Below, one piece after another: positions 8,749 to 16,549 of a stretch of DNA of 64,000 nucleotides. The DNA comes from CAVPPA01 sp050730755 (GTDB lineage Bacteria; Patescibacteriota; Saccharimonadia; Saccharimonadales; UBA4665): assembly GCA_050730755.1 (NCBI GenBank), contig JBOHNR010000002.1:1-64000 (forward strand). Direction: 5' to 3'. The translations under genes were made by a program, and so were the position numbers. The notes under the pieces are model-generated. The model saw only the letters and a list, made by a program, of their open reading frames with translations, ran no database searches and was not told where the DNA came from. The first letter of the stretch is position 1; each line of letters begins with the position of its first letter.

Positions 8749-9523
8749 CCCACCGGAAGGGCCTTTGGAAGCGCAAAAACCTTCCAGACAGTGGCAGCTT
8801 GCTTTAGTCGTCGTCTTTTCGACGATTGCGCTATTTTTTCTGGCTGAAATATTAGGCGGACTTCTGGTTAGTATATTTCCGGTTCTTCAGCATTGGTCAC
8901 CAGCTCGAGCCAATCAATGGCTAAGCAATTCAGTTACGGCTCAGGTCGTATATGGCGTCTTAGCGGACGGTCTGATAGTTGCGGGCGTAATGGTGTTAAT
9001 GAAATGGCTTCATTGGAATTGGTCAACGATTGGCTTGAAGAAACCTAAGTTGAGGCATATTGCTTACGGTCTTCTGGCGGTTGTTCCGTACTACCTACTT
9101 TATATAATTGCTATCTTTATCGCGACAACCCTTGTTCCGTCGCTAAACGTTAATCAGACCCAAAATATTGGTTTTAATTCGGTTCACGGTGCTTTCCCAA
9201 TTATTTTGGCGTTTATTAGCCTTGTTATCGTGCCACCACTGGCTGAAGAGATTGCTACCAGGGGCTTTTTATATACCGGTTTGAGAAAATGGTTGCCTAA
9301 AGTAGCTTCGGCGCTCATAGTCAGTGCCTTATTTGGCGCAGCTCACTTGCCGGAAGGGGGGAGTGCTGGTCCACTATGGATCGGTGCTATTGATACCTTT
9401 ACCTTGTCACTGGTACTAGTCTTTCTAAGAGAAAAAACGGGTAATTTATGGGCCGGCATCACCTTGCATGCTATAAAAAACGGTGTGGCTTTCATTAGCC
9501 TTTTCATAGTTGCTGGACGGTAA
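8729..9523 (+). CDS. CPBP (CAAX/Abi) family intramembrane protease
   Basis: 264 residues with about 7 membrane segments. The signature EExxxR is AEEIATRGFLYTGLR (Glu173, Glu174, Arg178), followed by the motif 2 His in FGAAHLPEG and motif 3 HAIKNGVAF. These residues define the glutamic-type CPBP intramembrane endopeptidases. The start overlaps the rseP end by 20 bp, so two unrelated membrane proteases are translationally coupled. The substrate is unknown; members act in prenyl-protein processing, bacteriocin self-immunity or protein maturation. Confidence 0.85.
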   Translation: MSRNFSSPPEGPLEAQKPSRQWQLALVVVFSTIALFFLAEILGGLLVSIFPVLQHWSPARANQWLSNSVTAQVVYGVLADGLIVAGVMVLMKWLHWNWSTIGLKKPKLRHIAYGLLAVVPYYLLYIIAIFIATTLVPSLNVNQTQNIGFNSVHGAFPIILAFISLVIVPPLAEEIATRGFLYTGLRKWLPKVASALIVSALFGAAHLPEGGSAGPLWIGAIDTFTLSLVLVFLREKTGNLWAGITLHAIKNGVAFISLFIVAGR

Positions 9524-9703
9524 AATAAAATTAAGCTAACTCCTAGCCCAGTCAGGCTTTAATAAGACCGTAACAGACAGATTTGATGAATGACTTGAAT
9601 ACTTAGGCCTTATAAATAACTATGCACACAAATCAAAGGATTCGAACTTAGAAGTCAATAGTGTAGTATACAAACAGATAAATTTACGCAAAAAGCAGGC
9701 AGC

Positions 9704-10954
9704 ATGAAACGATCGGAATTATTCACTAAAACGAGTAAAACTATACCCGCTGACGAGACAGCTAAAAATGCTCAATTACTTACTCGAGCCGGCTTTATTT
9801 ATAAAGAAATGGCAGGGGTTTATGCCTATTTACCGCTTGGTTTGTTAGTAATTGAAAATATTAAAAAAATAGTACGTGAGGAAATGAATGCCATAGGTGG
9901 TCAGGAAATATTAATGACTAGCTTGCAGAGTCAAGAGCTCTGGGAAAAGACTGATCGCTGGGATGATAAACAGGTTGATGTCTGGTTCAAGTCTAAGCTC
10001 AAGAATGGTACGGAGGTTGGGTTTGGCTGGTCTCATGAAGAACAAATTACCGAGATGATGAAAAATAATATATCAAGTTATCGCGATTTGCCAGTTAAGG
10101 TTTATCAGTTCCAAACTAAGCTACGGAACGAACTGCGAGCTAGAAGCGGACTTTTGCGTGGTCGGGAATTCTTGATGAAAGATTTATACAGCTTTTCCCG
10201 GAGCCAGGCAGAGCACCGGTCAATTTATGATACTGCCACCGAAACTTATTTACGAATTTTTAAACGACTTGGTTTAGGCGGAATTACTTTTTTGACTCTG
10301 GCTTCTGGTGGTCCCTTTACGAAATTTAGCCATGAGTTCCAAACCACGATTGATAGCGGTGAGGATACGATTTACCTGGACAACGATCGTAAAATAGCCA
10401 TTAACCAAGAAGTTTATAACGATGACGTAATAACTGAGCAAAAACTCGATAAGTCGAAACTTAAGAAGTTAAAAGCGACCGAAGTTGGTAATATTTTTAG
10501 CTTCGGCGATATAAAGAGTAGACAACTTGGACTTTATTTTGCCGATCAAGACGGTAATCAAAAACCAGTTATTTTAGGTTCGTACGGTATTGGCGTCAGC
10601 CGGCTGGTCGGCGTTATTGCTGAGCATTTTGCCGATGCCAAAGGTTTGGTCTGGCCAGAGGACGTAGCACCGGCTAAGATTTACTTAGCTAGTCTCGGTG
10701 ACAGCGAGGCTGTCATAAAACAAGCCGATAGTATGTATTCTTTATTGACAGGCGCCAGTATTTCGGTATTATATGATAACCGTAATGTACGGCCCGGTGA
10801 AAAGTTCGCCGATGCCGATCTCATGGGTATACCATACAGAGTTGTCGTCAGTGACAACACTGTAATTAGCGGAACCTATGAGTGGAAAGCCCGTACCAGC
10901 GACGTTACGAAACAGCTAAACCAAACCGAGTTGATGAAATTACTCGGTGCTTAA
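9704..10954 (+). CDS. proS: Prolyl-tRNA synthetase, short form without editing domain
   Basis: 416 residues, against about 570 for the E. coli enzyme. Class II catalytic core with motif 2 in the LRNELRARSGLLRGREFLMKD region and motif 3 in SYGIGVSRLVG, plus the C-terminal anticodon-binding domain. The INS editing domain that normally separates motifs 2 and 3 is missing, as in mitochondrial and alphaproteobacterial ProRS. No stand-alone YbaK/ProX deacylase is seen in the window. The 180 nt upstream are AT-rich and hold no other gene. Confidence 0.95.
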   Translation: MKRSELFTKTSKTIPADETAKNAQLLTRAGFIYKEMAGVYAYLPLGLLVIENIKKIVREEMNAIGGQEILMTSLQSQELWEKTDRWDDKQVDVWFKSKLKNGTEVGFGWSHEEQITEMMKNNISSYRDLPVKVYQFQTKLRNELRARSGLLRGREFLMKDLYSFSRSQAEHRSIYDTATETYLRIFKRLGLGGITFLTLASGGPFTKFSHEFQTTIDSGEDTIYLDNDRKIAINQEVYNDDVITEQKLDKSKLKKLKATEVGNIFSFGDIKSRQLGLYFADQDGNQKPVILGSYGIGVSRLVGVIAEHFADAKGLVWPEDVAPAKIYLASLGDSEAVIKQADSMYSLLTGASISVLYDNRNVRPGEKFADADLMGIPYRVVVSDNTVISGTYEWKARTSDVTKQLNQTELMKLLGA

Positions 10955-11037
10955 AACGGCAAGGCGTGTAGGCCCTAGATAAGAAATCCAGGCTACTTAA
11001 GATGGTACGGTAAGCAGAAGGGAGAGTTTGGGTTATT

Positions 11038-11508
11038 ATGTTGAAAAAATTGTTTCGACTAACTAAAAGTGGCGCTGAGGAGCTTAGCCAGGAGCTCGGT
11101 AAGCTTATGGCTGAGCGCAGTTTAATCGCTGAGCATATTAAATCGGCCCGTGAATTTGGTGATCTTTCCGAAAACGCTGAATACCAATCGGCCCGTCTTG
11201 AACAAGACAAGAATGAAAGTCGTATTAGCGAGGTAGAGCATATTTTACATAACCTTGAAATTATAAAATCACCCCATAGCGGCAGTCAGGTTCAACTGGG
11301 ATCCACGGTCAAGTTAAGGAGTCACGCTAGTGCCACTAAGACCAAAGAATTTCAAGTTGTCGGCACGGTTGAAGCGAATCCGTTAGAAGGCAAAATTTCC
11401 GATGAATCTCCAATTGGTAGGGCTCTACTTGGTAAAAAAGTCGGCGAAGAAGTGGAAATTAAAACTACCGGCGAGAAAGCTATTTATAAGATCTCTGAGA
11501 TCTCTTAA
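11038..11508 (+). CDS. greA: Transcript cleavage factor GreA
   Basis: 156 residues, normal length. An N-terminal coiled coil (about 1-75) carries the acidic tip around REFGDLSENAEYQSAR; the C-terminal FKBP-like domain ends with GEKAIYKISEIS. GreA inserts into the RNA polymerase secondary channel and stimulates cleavage of backtracked RNA. A clear SD AGAAGGGAGAG precedes the ATG, so this gene is not leaderless. Confidence 0.95.
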   Translation: MLKKLFRLTKSGAEELSQELGKLMAERSLIAEHIKSAREFGDLSENAEYQSARLEQDKNESRISEVEHILHNLEIIKSPHSGSQVQLGSTVKLRSHASATKTKEFQVVGTVEANPLEGKISDESPIGRALLGKKVGEEVEIKTTGEKAIYKISEIS

Positions 11509-11585
11509 GAACTTTTCAGCTGACTTATAATTTATAAATTCTATTTATTTACCTTGAGATCGTATAAAAACTAGGCTGCTCTGCA

Positions 11586-11601
11586 TATAATTAGGTATAC
11601 T
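11586..11601 (+). promoter_or_regulatory. Tandem -10 boxes of lysS
   Basis: TATAAT at 11586-11591 and TATACT at 11596-11601. The second ends 7 nt before the lysS ATG and predicts a leaderless mRNA; the first would give about a 10-nt leader. No good -35 is present for either. Confidence 0.5.
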
Positions 11602-11608
11602 TGAGGCG

Positions 11609-13117
11609 ATGGCAACACTTAAAGAACTTCGGGACGAGCGCCTCAGAAAATTAGAAGCATTACGAAAATTAGGCGTTAACCCGTACCCGTCCAAGGCCAA
11701 TCGATCACACACTACTTCTGAAATTAACAGTCAGTTTAGTCAACTGCAAGGGGAGGGCGTCAGCGTTGTTGGCCGTGTCGAAAATATTCGCAAGTTCGGC
11801 AAAATTGCCTTTATTGTTATAAGGGATATAAGTGGTCCGCTGCAATTGTTCCTAACCCCTGATAAGATGGATAAGCTCAAAGGCGAAGAGAGTCAAATCG
11901 GCTTTGATCAGCTACCTCTTCTAGATAGTGGCGATTTTATTGAGGGCAGCGGCCAAGTTATCAAAACCCAGACCGGCGAAATATCGGTTGAAATTCGTAG
12001 ATTGCGGCTTCTGGCGAAATCACTCCGACCGATGCCGACAACTCATGATGGCTTTACCCACAAGGAAGAACGTTTGCGCCGTCGTTATATAGATATGAAC
12101 GTCAACCGGACTGTCCGCGACCGTTTTGTGCGGCGAAGCCTCTTTTGGCAAGCTTCTCGTCAGTACCTTCTAGATCATGGCTTTACCGAGGTCAACGTTC
12201 CTGTGCTGGAACACACGACTGGTGGTGCCGATGCAACTCCTTTCATAACGCATATGGACGCTCTCGATCAGGATTTTTACTTACGCGTTAGCCACGAACT
12301 ACCGTTAAAACGTTTGATTGGCGGCGGTTTTGAAAAAGTTTTCGACATTGGCCCGAGGTTTAGAAACGAAAACTATTCTGACGAGCACCTACCCGAACAC
12401 ATTGCCATGGAATGGTATTGGGCGTATTCGGATTGGCGTGATGGCATCAAGTTCATGACAGAAATGTACCGTTATGTCCTAGATAAAACGTACGGCAAGT
12501 TACAATTTAAAATCGGCTCTTTTGAGGTTGATCTTAGTAAGGACTGGGAAGAGCTGGACTACACTGAACTAATTAAGAAGCATTATGGTCTAGACCCGGG
12601 CTCTTGTACGCTTGATGAAGTCAAGAAAGCGTTAACTAAGCATAAACTCGAGGTCGAAAAAACCGAGAACAAAGCTAGGGGTATCGACAAATTATGGAAA
12701 AATATTCGAAAAGATATAAGTGGGCCAAGCTGGCTGATTAATACGCCGGTCTTGATTAGCCCACTGGCTAAAATAAACCCAGATAACATAGGCACTACGC
12801 AACGTTTCCAGGCAATAATTGCTGGTTCAGAACTTGGTAATGGCTTTTCTGAGCTTAACGATCCAGTGGACCAGCTGGCACGTTTTATAGACCAGCAGCG
12901 AATGCGCGATTTAGGAGATCAAGAAGCTATGATGCTCGATATAGATTTTGTCGAGATGCTGGAGTATGGAATGCCGCCAGCTTGCGGTTGGGGATTCAGT
13001 GAGCGCGTCTTCTGGACGTTTGAGGGGGTAACAGCTCGTGAAAGCGTCCCGTTCCCGCATCTCCGTCAAGAAGTCGACGACACTACCAAGGCCATTTATC
13101 CTAATATATTAAAATAG
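11609..13117 (+). CDS. lysS: Lysyl-tRNA synthetase, class II
   Basis: 502 residues, normal length. An N-terminal OB-fold anticodon-binding domain (about 55-145, VVGRVENIRKFGKIAFIVI) is followed by the class II core with motif 2 in FDIGPRFRNEN and the AMEWYWAY segment, and motif 3 near the C-terminus (GMPPACGWGFSERVFW, slightly unusual). It charges tRNA-Lys. It stands alone behind a -10 box immediately before the ATG. Confidence 0.95.
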   Translation: MATLKELRDERLRKLEALRKLGVNPYPSKANRSHTTSEINSQFSQLQGEGVSVVGRVENIRKFGKIAFIVIRDISGPLQLFLTPDKMDKLKGEESQIGFDQLPLLDSGDFIEGSGQVIKTQTGEISVEIRRLRLLAKSLRPMPTTHDGFTHKEERLRRRYIDMNVNRTVRDRFVRRSLFWQASRQYLLDHGFTEVNVPVLEHTTGGADATPFITHMDALDQDFYLRVSHELPLKRLIGGGFEKVFDIGPRFRNENYSDEHLPEHIAMEWYWAYSDWRDGIKFMTEMYRYVLDKTYGKLQFKIGSFEVDLSKDWEELDYTELIKKHYGLDPGSCTLDEVKKALTKHKLEVEKTENKARGIDKLWKNIRKDISGPSWLINTPVLISPLAKINPDNIGTTQRFQAIIAGSELGNGFSELNDPVDQLARFIDQQRMRDLGDQEAMMLDIDFVEMLEYGMPPACGWGFSERVFWTFEGVTARESVPFPHLRQEVDDTTKAIYPNILK

Positions 13118-13139
13118 TAGGTTAAATTTAAGTAAAAAT

Positions 13140-13511
13140 ATGGTCAATGTAACCGATGAGAAATTCCAAGAACTGATTAATCAGGCTATATCGACGCTGC
13201 CTCAGAATCATATCAACCGTCTTGAGAATGTCGCAATTTTGTATGAATATGATCCGACACCCGAGCAACGACTTAATTTGGAACTTCGTCAAAATCAGAC
13301 ACTATTTGGCCTCTACGAAGGGGTTCCACTATCTAAGCGGCAGGGAACAACGAAATTATTACCGGATAAGATTACTATTTTCAAGAATCCGATTTCGGCC
13401 TCTGTCAACTCAGAAGCCGCACTAAAGGAGCAGATTAGGCATACGCTCTGGCACGAAATTGCTCATTTTTATGGTCTTGGACATAACAAGATTCGGGAGC
13501 TGGAGGCCTAG
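13140..13511 (+). CDS. Small zincin-like metallopeptidase
   Basis: 123 residues. The C-terminal part carries a full HExxHxxGxxH zinc signature (His105, Glu106, His109, His115 in LWHEIAHFYGLGH), and the preceding region has the compact alpha/beta pattern of the DUF1025-type minimal metallopeptidase family. Physiological substrates of this family are poorly known. It lies 22 nt after lysS and is probably read through from it. A good alternative name is metallopeptidase family protein. Confidence 0.85.
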   Translation: MVNVTDEKFQELINQAISTLPQNHINRLENVAILYEYDPTPEQRLNLELRQNQTLFGLYEGVPLSKRQGTTKLLPDKITIFKNPISASVNSEAALKEQIRHTLWHEIAHFYGLGHNKIRELEA

Positions 13512-13529
13512 AAAAATTAAATTTATCGC

Positions 13530-13538
13530 TTATCCACA
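13530..13538 (+). promoter_or_regulatory. Consensus DnaA box
   Basis: A perfect TTATCCACA in the intergenic region before the msrA leader. Two more consensus boxes occur in intergenic DNA at 41065 and 49937, both on the other strand. With only one box here it is not an origin; DnaA-linked regulation is possible. Confidence 0.4.
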
Positions 13539-13576
13539 GAAGTAAACACAAACCTTTTGGATTATGAAAAAAATAT

Positions 13577-13605
13577 TTGACAAATTTTTTGGCTGGGTCT
13601 AAAGT
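13577..13605 (+). promoter_or_regulatory. Promoter of the short RNA before msrA
   Basis: Perfect TTGACA (13577-13582), 17-bp spacer, TAAAGT (13600-13605). Transcription should begin near 13612, about 80 nt before an intrinsic terminator. Confidence 0.6.
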
Positions 13606-13611
13606 TAGATA

Positions 13612-13694
13612 TGCCATCGTGAGGTGGCAATGGAAGATAGCTTTCGGGTTATCAACCGGCAAATAGGAGCCCCCAAAAAGGCTCCTATTTGTTT
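13612..13694 (+). ncRNA. Candidate small RNA or attenuator leader upstream of msrA
   Basis: About 80 nt between a good promoter and an 11-bp terminator, with no plausible coding frame. It contains hairpins TGCCA/TGGCA (about 13612-13629) and GATA/TATC (about 13646-13663). It lies just upstream of msrA and the heliorhodopsin, so it may be a free small RNA or a leader that controls msrA by premature termination. I could not match it to a riboswitch class known to me (SAM, fluoride, preQ1, ZTP and guanidine were considered). Confidence 0.45.
13661..13690 (+). terminator. Intrinsic terminator upstream of msrA
   Basis: A perfect 11-bp stem, AAATAGGAGCC (13661-13671) and GGCTCCTATTT (13680-13690), with an 8-nt loop followed by GTTTTGG. 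It is 37 nt before the msrA start, the geometry of an attenuator or of an independent sRNA end. Confidence 0.8.
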
Positions 13695-13715
13695 TGGATA
13701 ATACGTCTTGACAGT

Positions 13716-13721
13716 TAAAAT
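13716..13721 (+). promoter_or_regulatory. -10 box of msrA
   Basis: TAAAAT ending 6 nt before the msrA ATG, so a transcript from it would be leaderless. No -35 match at the right distance. This would let msrA be expressed even when the upstream RNA terminates. Confidence 0.45.
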
Positions 13722-13727
13722 GAGTAA

Positions 13728-14210
13728 ATGGAACAAACTATTTTAGCCGCTGGGTGCTTTTGGGGCGTGCAATATTATTTCGATCAGGTACCTGGAGTTG
13801 AGAAGACAACTGTCGGCTATAGTGGCGGTGCCACCGAAAATCCAACTTATGAAGAAGTTTGTAGCCATACTACCGGGCATGCTGAGGCTGTGTTAGTGGA
13901 ATTTAACCCTAGTAAAGTAACTTTTGAGACTCTTTGCCGGCAGTTTTTTAAAATGCACGATCCGACTCAACTTAATCGACAAGGACCAGACATTGGCTAC
14001 AATTACCGCTCAGCAATTTTCTGTGTCACTGACAAACAGAAAGAAATATCCGAAAAGGCTAAAGACATTGCGCAGCTGAACTTCAAGGAGCCGATTACCA
14101 CCCAAATTGAATTAGCTGGTCCGTTTTATGAAGCCGAGGCTTACCACCAGAAATATACCGAACGGACTGGCCGTGGCATGTGCCACATTCCATATGAACC
14201 TATTACTTAG
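13728..14210 (+). CDS. msrA: Peptide methionine-(S)-sulfoxide reductase MsrA
   Basis: 160 residues, family length. It reduces methionine-S-sulfoxide in oxidised proteins. The catalytic motif GCFWG has the nucleophile Cys10; the GYSGG, GHAEAV, DIGYNYRSAIF and YHQKY segments are all present. Additional cysteines (Cys45 region, Cys near MCHIP at the C-terminus) could serve as resolving residues. It is followed after 27 nt by a heliorhodopsin gene and preceded by a promoter/terminator RNA, making a likely oxidative-stress unit. Confidence 0.96.
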   Translation: MEQTILAAGCFWGVQYYFDQVPGVEKTTVGYSGGATENPTYEEVCSHTTGHAEAVLVEFNPSKVTFETLCRQFFKMHDPTQLNRQGPDIGYNYRSAIFCVTDKQKEISEKAKDIAQLNFKEPITTQIELAGPFYEAEAYHQKYTERTGRGMCHIPYEPIT

Positions 14211-14225
14211 AGCTTCTTAAGATGT

Positions 14226-14231
14226 TATAGT
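14226..14231 (+). promoter_or_regulatory. -10 box of the heliorhodopsin gene
   Basis: TATAGT ending 6 nt before the ATG at 14238, predicting a leaderless transcript separate from msrA. The -35 (TTACTT, 14203-14208) is weak. Confidence 0.5.
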
Positions 14232-14237
14232 GCAGTT

Positions 14238-15059
14238 ATGCTAAATATTTTCAAACCCTTATTCGATAAAAAATCAAAGATTTCAAACGAATCGCTCAAA
14301 AAGTGGAATCTTACAATAGCCTCATTAAGCTTGGTTCAGGGTGGCTTAATCCTTTTTTTGAGCGCGCCGTACAATTTGCCGGTAACTATGTTATTTTCAA
14401 CTAATGATACTTTGCAAAGTAGGTTAACCGGTGGAACCGTTACAGCGCCAGCTGTTCAGCAGTTATTTACGATTAACCTTATATACCTGCCGGCTGCCTT
14501 CTTTTTAATATCGGCTGTTGCTCATTTATTAGCTGCCACGAAATATAAAACTCAATATGAGGCTGGCATAAAAAAAGGTATTAATAAGCTACGTTGGATT
14601 GAATATGCGCTTAGCTCCGGTATTATGCTAATTGTCGTCGGACTTTTAGCCGGTATGTATGATATTGGTAGTCTGTTGCTTATCTTCGTTTTGGCCGTAA
14701 TAGCTTGCTTGGTCGGTTTGATGTTAGAACTTGATAACCGTCTGCGCTCCAAGAAAACAAAACTGGAGCCATTTAGTAATTTTGTTGGTGCCTTTGCTGG
14801 TGTAATACCTTGGCTGATTATCGCCTTCTATCTATGTGGAACGAGTACCTACGGTAGTGGCGTAGCACCTTATGTATACGGAGTTTATGGATCAACTCTC
14901 CTCTTGTTTGCAGCTATCGCTCTTAATTTTTATCTGTTACGAAATAAAAAAGCCAGATGGGCCGATTATTTGTGGGGTGAGCGATGGTATATGGGCTTAA
15001 GTTTGGCCGCAAAGTCCCTCCTAGCCTGGCTGGTTTTTATCTACGTTTTTCATTCTTAA
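14238..15059 (+). CDS. Heliorhodopsin
   Basis: 273 residues with 7 membrane segments (roughly 25-43, 75-99, 119-140, 146-164, 183-201, 215-234, 251-271). Recognised from family hallmarks: RWIEYALSSGIM in helix 3, with Glu122 at the counter-ion position, and ERWYMGLSLAAKSLLAW in helix 7, with Lys259 as the retinal Schiff-base lysine and Ser255 four residues before it. His96 in helix 2 fits the conserved His of the retinal pocket. The helix 1 His known from 48C12 appears to be Ser31 (SLVQGG). Heliorhodopsins are light sensors or enzyme-linked rhodopsins with inverted topology; the function here is unknown. No retinal synthesis gene is in the window. Its neighbour msrA suggests a photo-oxidative role. 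Confidence 0.92.
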   Translation: MLNIFKPLFDKKSKISNESLKKWNLTIASLSLVQGGLILFLSAPYNLPVTMLFSTNDTLQSRLTGGTVTAPAVQQLFTINLIYLPAAFFLISAVAHLLAATKYKTQYEAGIKKGINKLRWIEYALSSGIMLIVVGLLAGMYDIGSLLLIFVLAVIACLVGLMLELDNRLRSKKTKLEPFSNFVGAFAGVIPWLIIAFYLCGTSTYGSGVAPYVYGVYGSTLLLFAAIALNFYLLRNKKARWADYLWGERWYMGLSLAAKSLLAWLVFIYVFHS

Positions 15060-15071
15060 GAAGTTTATAGA

Positions 15072-15710
15072 TTGGACAAAATCACTACCTCAGCAATCAT
15101 CTTAGATTTTGACGGAACAATGGTCGATAGTTTTGTTGTTACCCTGGACATTCTATATGGCCTGACTCACACCCAACCGCTTAGAAACGAGGATATCAGC
15201 CGTTTGCGCGGTACGGGTATGGTAAGGTTATTGCGTGAGCTTCAAGTACCATGGTGGCAAGTTTTCTTTTTGGCGCGGAGAGTTCGCCACTTAATGAGCA
15301 ACCAGATGACCGAAATTCAACTCGTACCTGGCATCGCGGAAGCCGTAAAAGCCCTGTCCAAAAAACACAAACTATTCGTTTTGACTTCTAATAGCGCCAA
15401 TAATGTTAGCTCGCTTTTAGAACGTTCTGGCATCGATTCGTATTTCACTAATATTTACGGCAATGCTAACCCTTTGCACAAAGCTCACGAACTAAGTAGG
15501 ATGCTTAAGCAAAACAATTTGTCAAAAAAATTAACTTGGTATGTTGGTGATGAGCCACAAGATATTCACGCCGCTAAAGATGTTGGCATAGGATCAATTG
15601 CCGTCAGCTGGGGTTATTCGAATATTCACATACTAAAAAGTCACCGACCCGACAGACTGGTGTTTTCTCCTGATGAGTTGTTGGCTTTATTTGCAAAACA
15701 GATATCTTGA
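15072..15710 (+). CDS. HAD-superfamily hydrolase, phosphoglycolate phosphatase-like
   Basis: 212 residues beginning at TTG 15072; no ATG or GTG precedes the DFDGT motif, so TTG is the most likely start. HAD motif I is LDFDGTMVDSF (Asp12, Asp14), motif II is in VLTSNSANN, and motif IV is YVGDEPQDIHAAKDVGI. A helical cap lies between motifs I and II, as in Gph-like phosphatases. The substrate is unknown. It follows the heliorhodopsin by 12 nt in the same frame and may be co-transcribed with it. Confidence 0.85.
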   Translation: MDKITTSAIILDFDGTMVDSFVVTLDILYGLTHTQPLRNEDISRLRGTGMVRLLRELQVPWWQVFFLARRVRHLMSNQMTEIQLVPGIAEAVKALSKKHKLFVLTSNSANNVSSLLERSGIDSYFTNIYGNANPLHKAHELSRMLKQNNLSKKLTWYVGDEPQDIHAAKDVGIGSIAVSWGYSNIHILKSHRPDRLVFSPDELLALFAKQIS

Positions 15711-15737
15711 CTAAGTTGAAATGCTAGAATGAAGATT

Positions 15738-16520
15738 ATGGCTAACTGGAAATCGCGAGCCGCACCCTACAAGTCCGGTCAATCATCACCTTTTAAAATT
15801 TCCCGCTCAAAAATTGAGCTTTTTATACAATGTCCTAGGTGTTTTTGGTTAGATGCCCGGCTTAAACTAAAGCGGCCAAATGGTCCGCCATTTTCGCTAA
15901 ATAAAGCTGTTGATGAGCTTTTCAAAAAAGAATTCGATAGTTATCGTTTAAGAGGAAAAGCTCATCCCTTGATGGTTGAATTCGGTGTCTCAGCCGTGCC
16001 ATTTAGGCATGAACGGCTTAATAGCTGGCGCCATACGTTTAGCGGTGTGGTAGCGCTTCATAAACCGACTAATTTACATATTTTTGGGGCTGTCGATGAT
16101 TTATGGATTAACGACGCTGGAGAGGTGCTGGTAGTTGATTACAAAGCTACAGCTAAAGAAAAAGACGTTGACATCGATTCCGCCTGGCAGATTAGCTACA
16201 AACGCCAGATTGAAGTTTACCAGTGGTTATTGCGCCAAAACGGCCTTAAGGTTAACGACATTGGTTACTTTGTTTATGCCAACGGTCGGCTTGACCTTGA
16301 TAGTTTTTCTGATCGGCTTGAGTTCCGGACTAAAATAATACCCTACAAAGCTAACGACGCTTGGGTTGAGCCAACACTCTTTAAAATAAAGGCTTGTATA
16401 GAAGGTGACATGCCAGCTGTTGGTGTTGCGGCTATGGGAGGAGAGTGTGAATTCTGCGCCTACGCCCGCGACCGTACGGAATTAACGTTACAATCTTTGC
16501 AAACCAAGAAAAAAATTTAG
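15738..16520 (+). CDS. PD-(D/E)XK nuclease, Cas4/RecB-like, with four-cysteine Fe-S signature
   Basis: About 260 residues. Start 15738 is preferred over 15729 because TAGAAT at 15725-15730 overlaps the earlier ATG and would make 15738 leaderless. In the longer numbering, two cysteines near the N-terminus (Cys35, Cys38 in QCPRC) and two near the C-terminus (Cys240, Cys243 in CEFC) bracket the nuclease core, as in Cas4 and AddB. The core has GAVDDLW (Asp123/124), VVDYKAT (Asp137, Lys139) and a QxxxY helix. There is no CRISPR array or cas gene nearby, so a stand-alone DNA-repair nuclease is likelier than adaptation. Confidence 0.8.
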   Translation: MANWKSRAAPYKSGQSSPFKISRSKIELFIQCPRCFWLDARLKLKRPNGPPFSLNKAVDELFKKEFDSYRLRGKAHPLMVEFGVSAVPFRHERLNSWRHTFSGVVALHKPTNLHIFGAVDDLWINDAGEVLVVDYKATAKEKDVDIDSAWQISYKRQIEVYQWLLRQNGLKVNDIGYFVYANGRLDLDSFSDRLEFRTKIIPYKANDAWVEPTLFKIKACIEGDMPAVGVAAMGGECEFCAYARDRTELTLQSLQTKKKI

Positions 16521-16536
16521 AAGATTAGAGTTACGT

Positions 16537-16542
16537 TATAAT
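16537..16542 (+). promoter_or_regulatory. -10 box of serS
   Basis: Perfect TATAAT ending 7 nt before the serS ATG; predicted leaderless. No -35 consensus is visible. Confidence 0.55.
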
Positions 16543-16549
16543 AATCGGT

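Noticed and set aside
9641..9656. GGATTCGAAC-like sequence resembling a tRNA T-loop on the minus strand
   Set aside because: The stem positions do not pair and no acceptor, D or anticodon arm can be built around it, so it is neither a tRNA nor a convincing attachment-site remnant.
13708..13713. TTGACA just before msrA as a -35 element
   Set aside because: A -10 at 16-18 bp would fall inside the msrA coding region.
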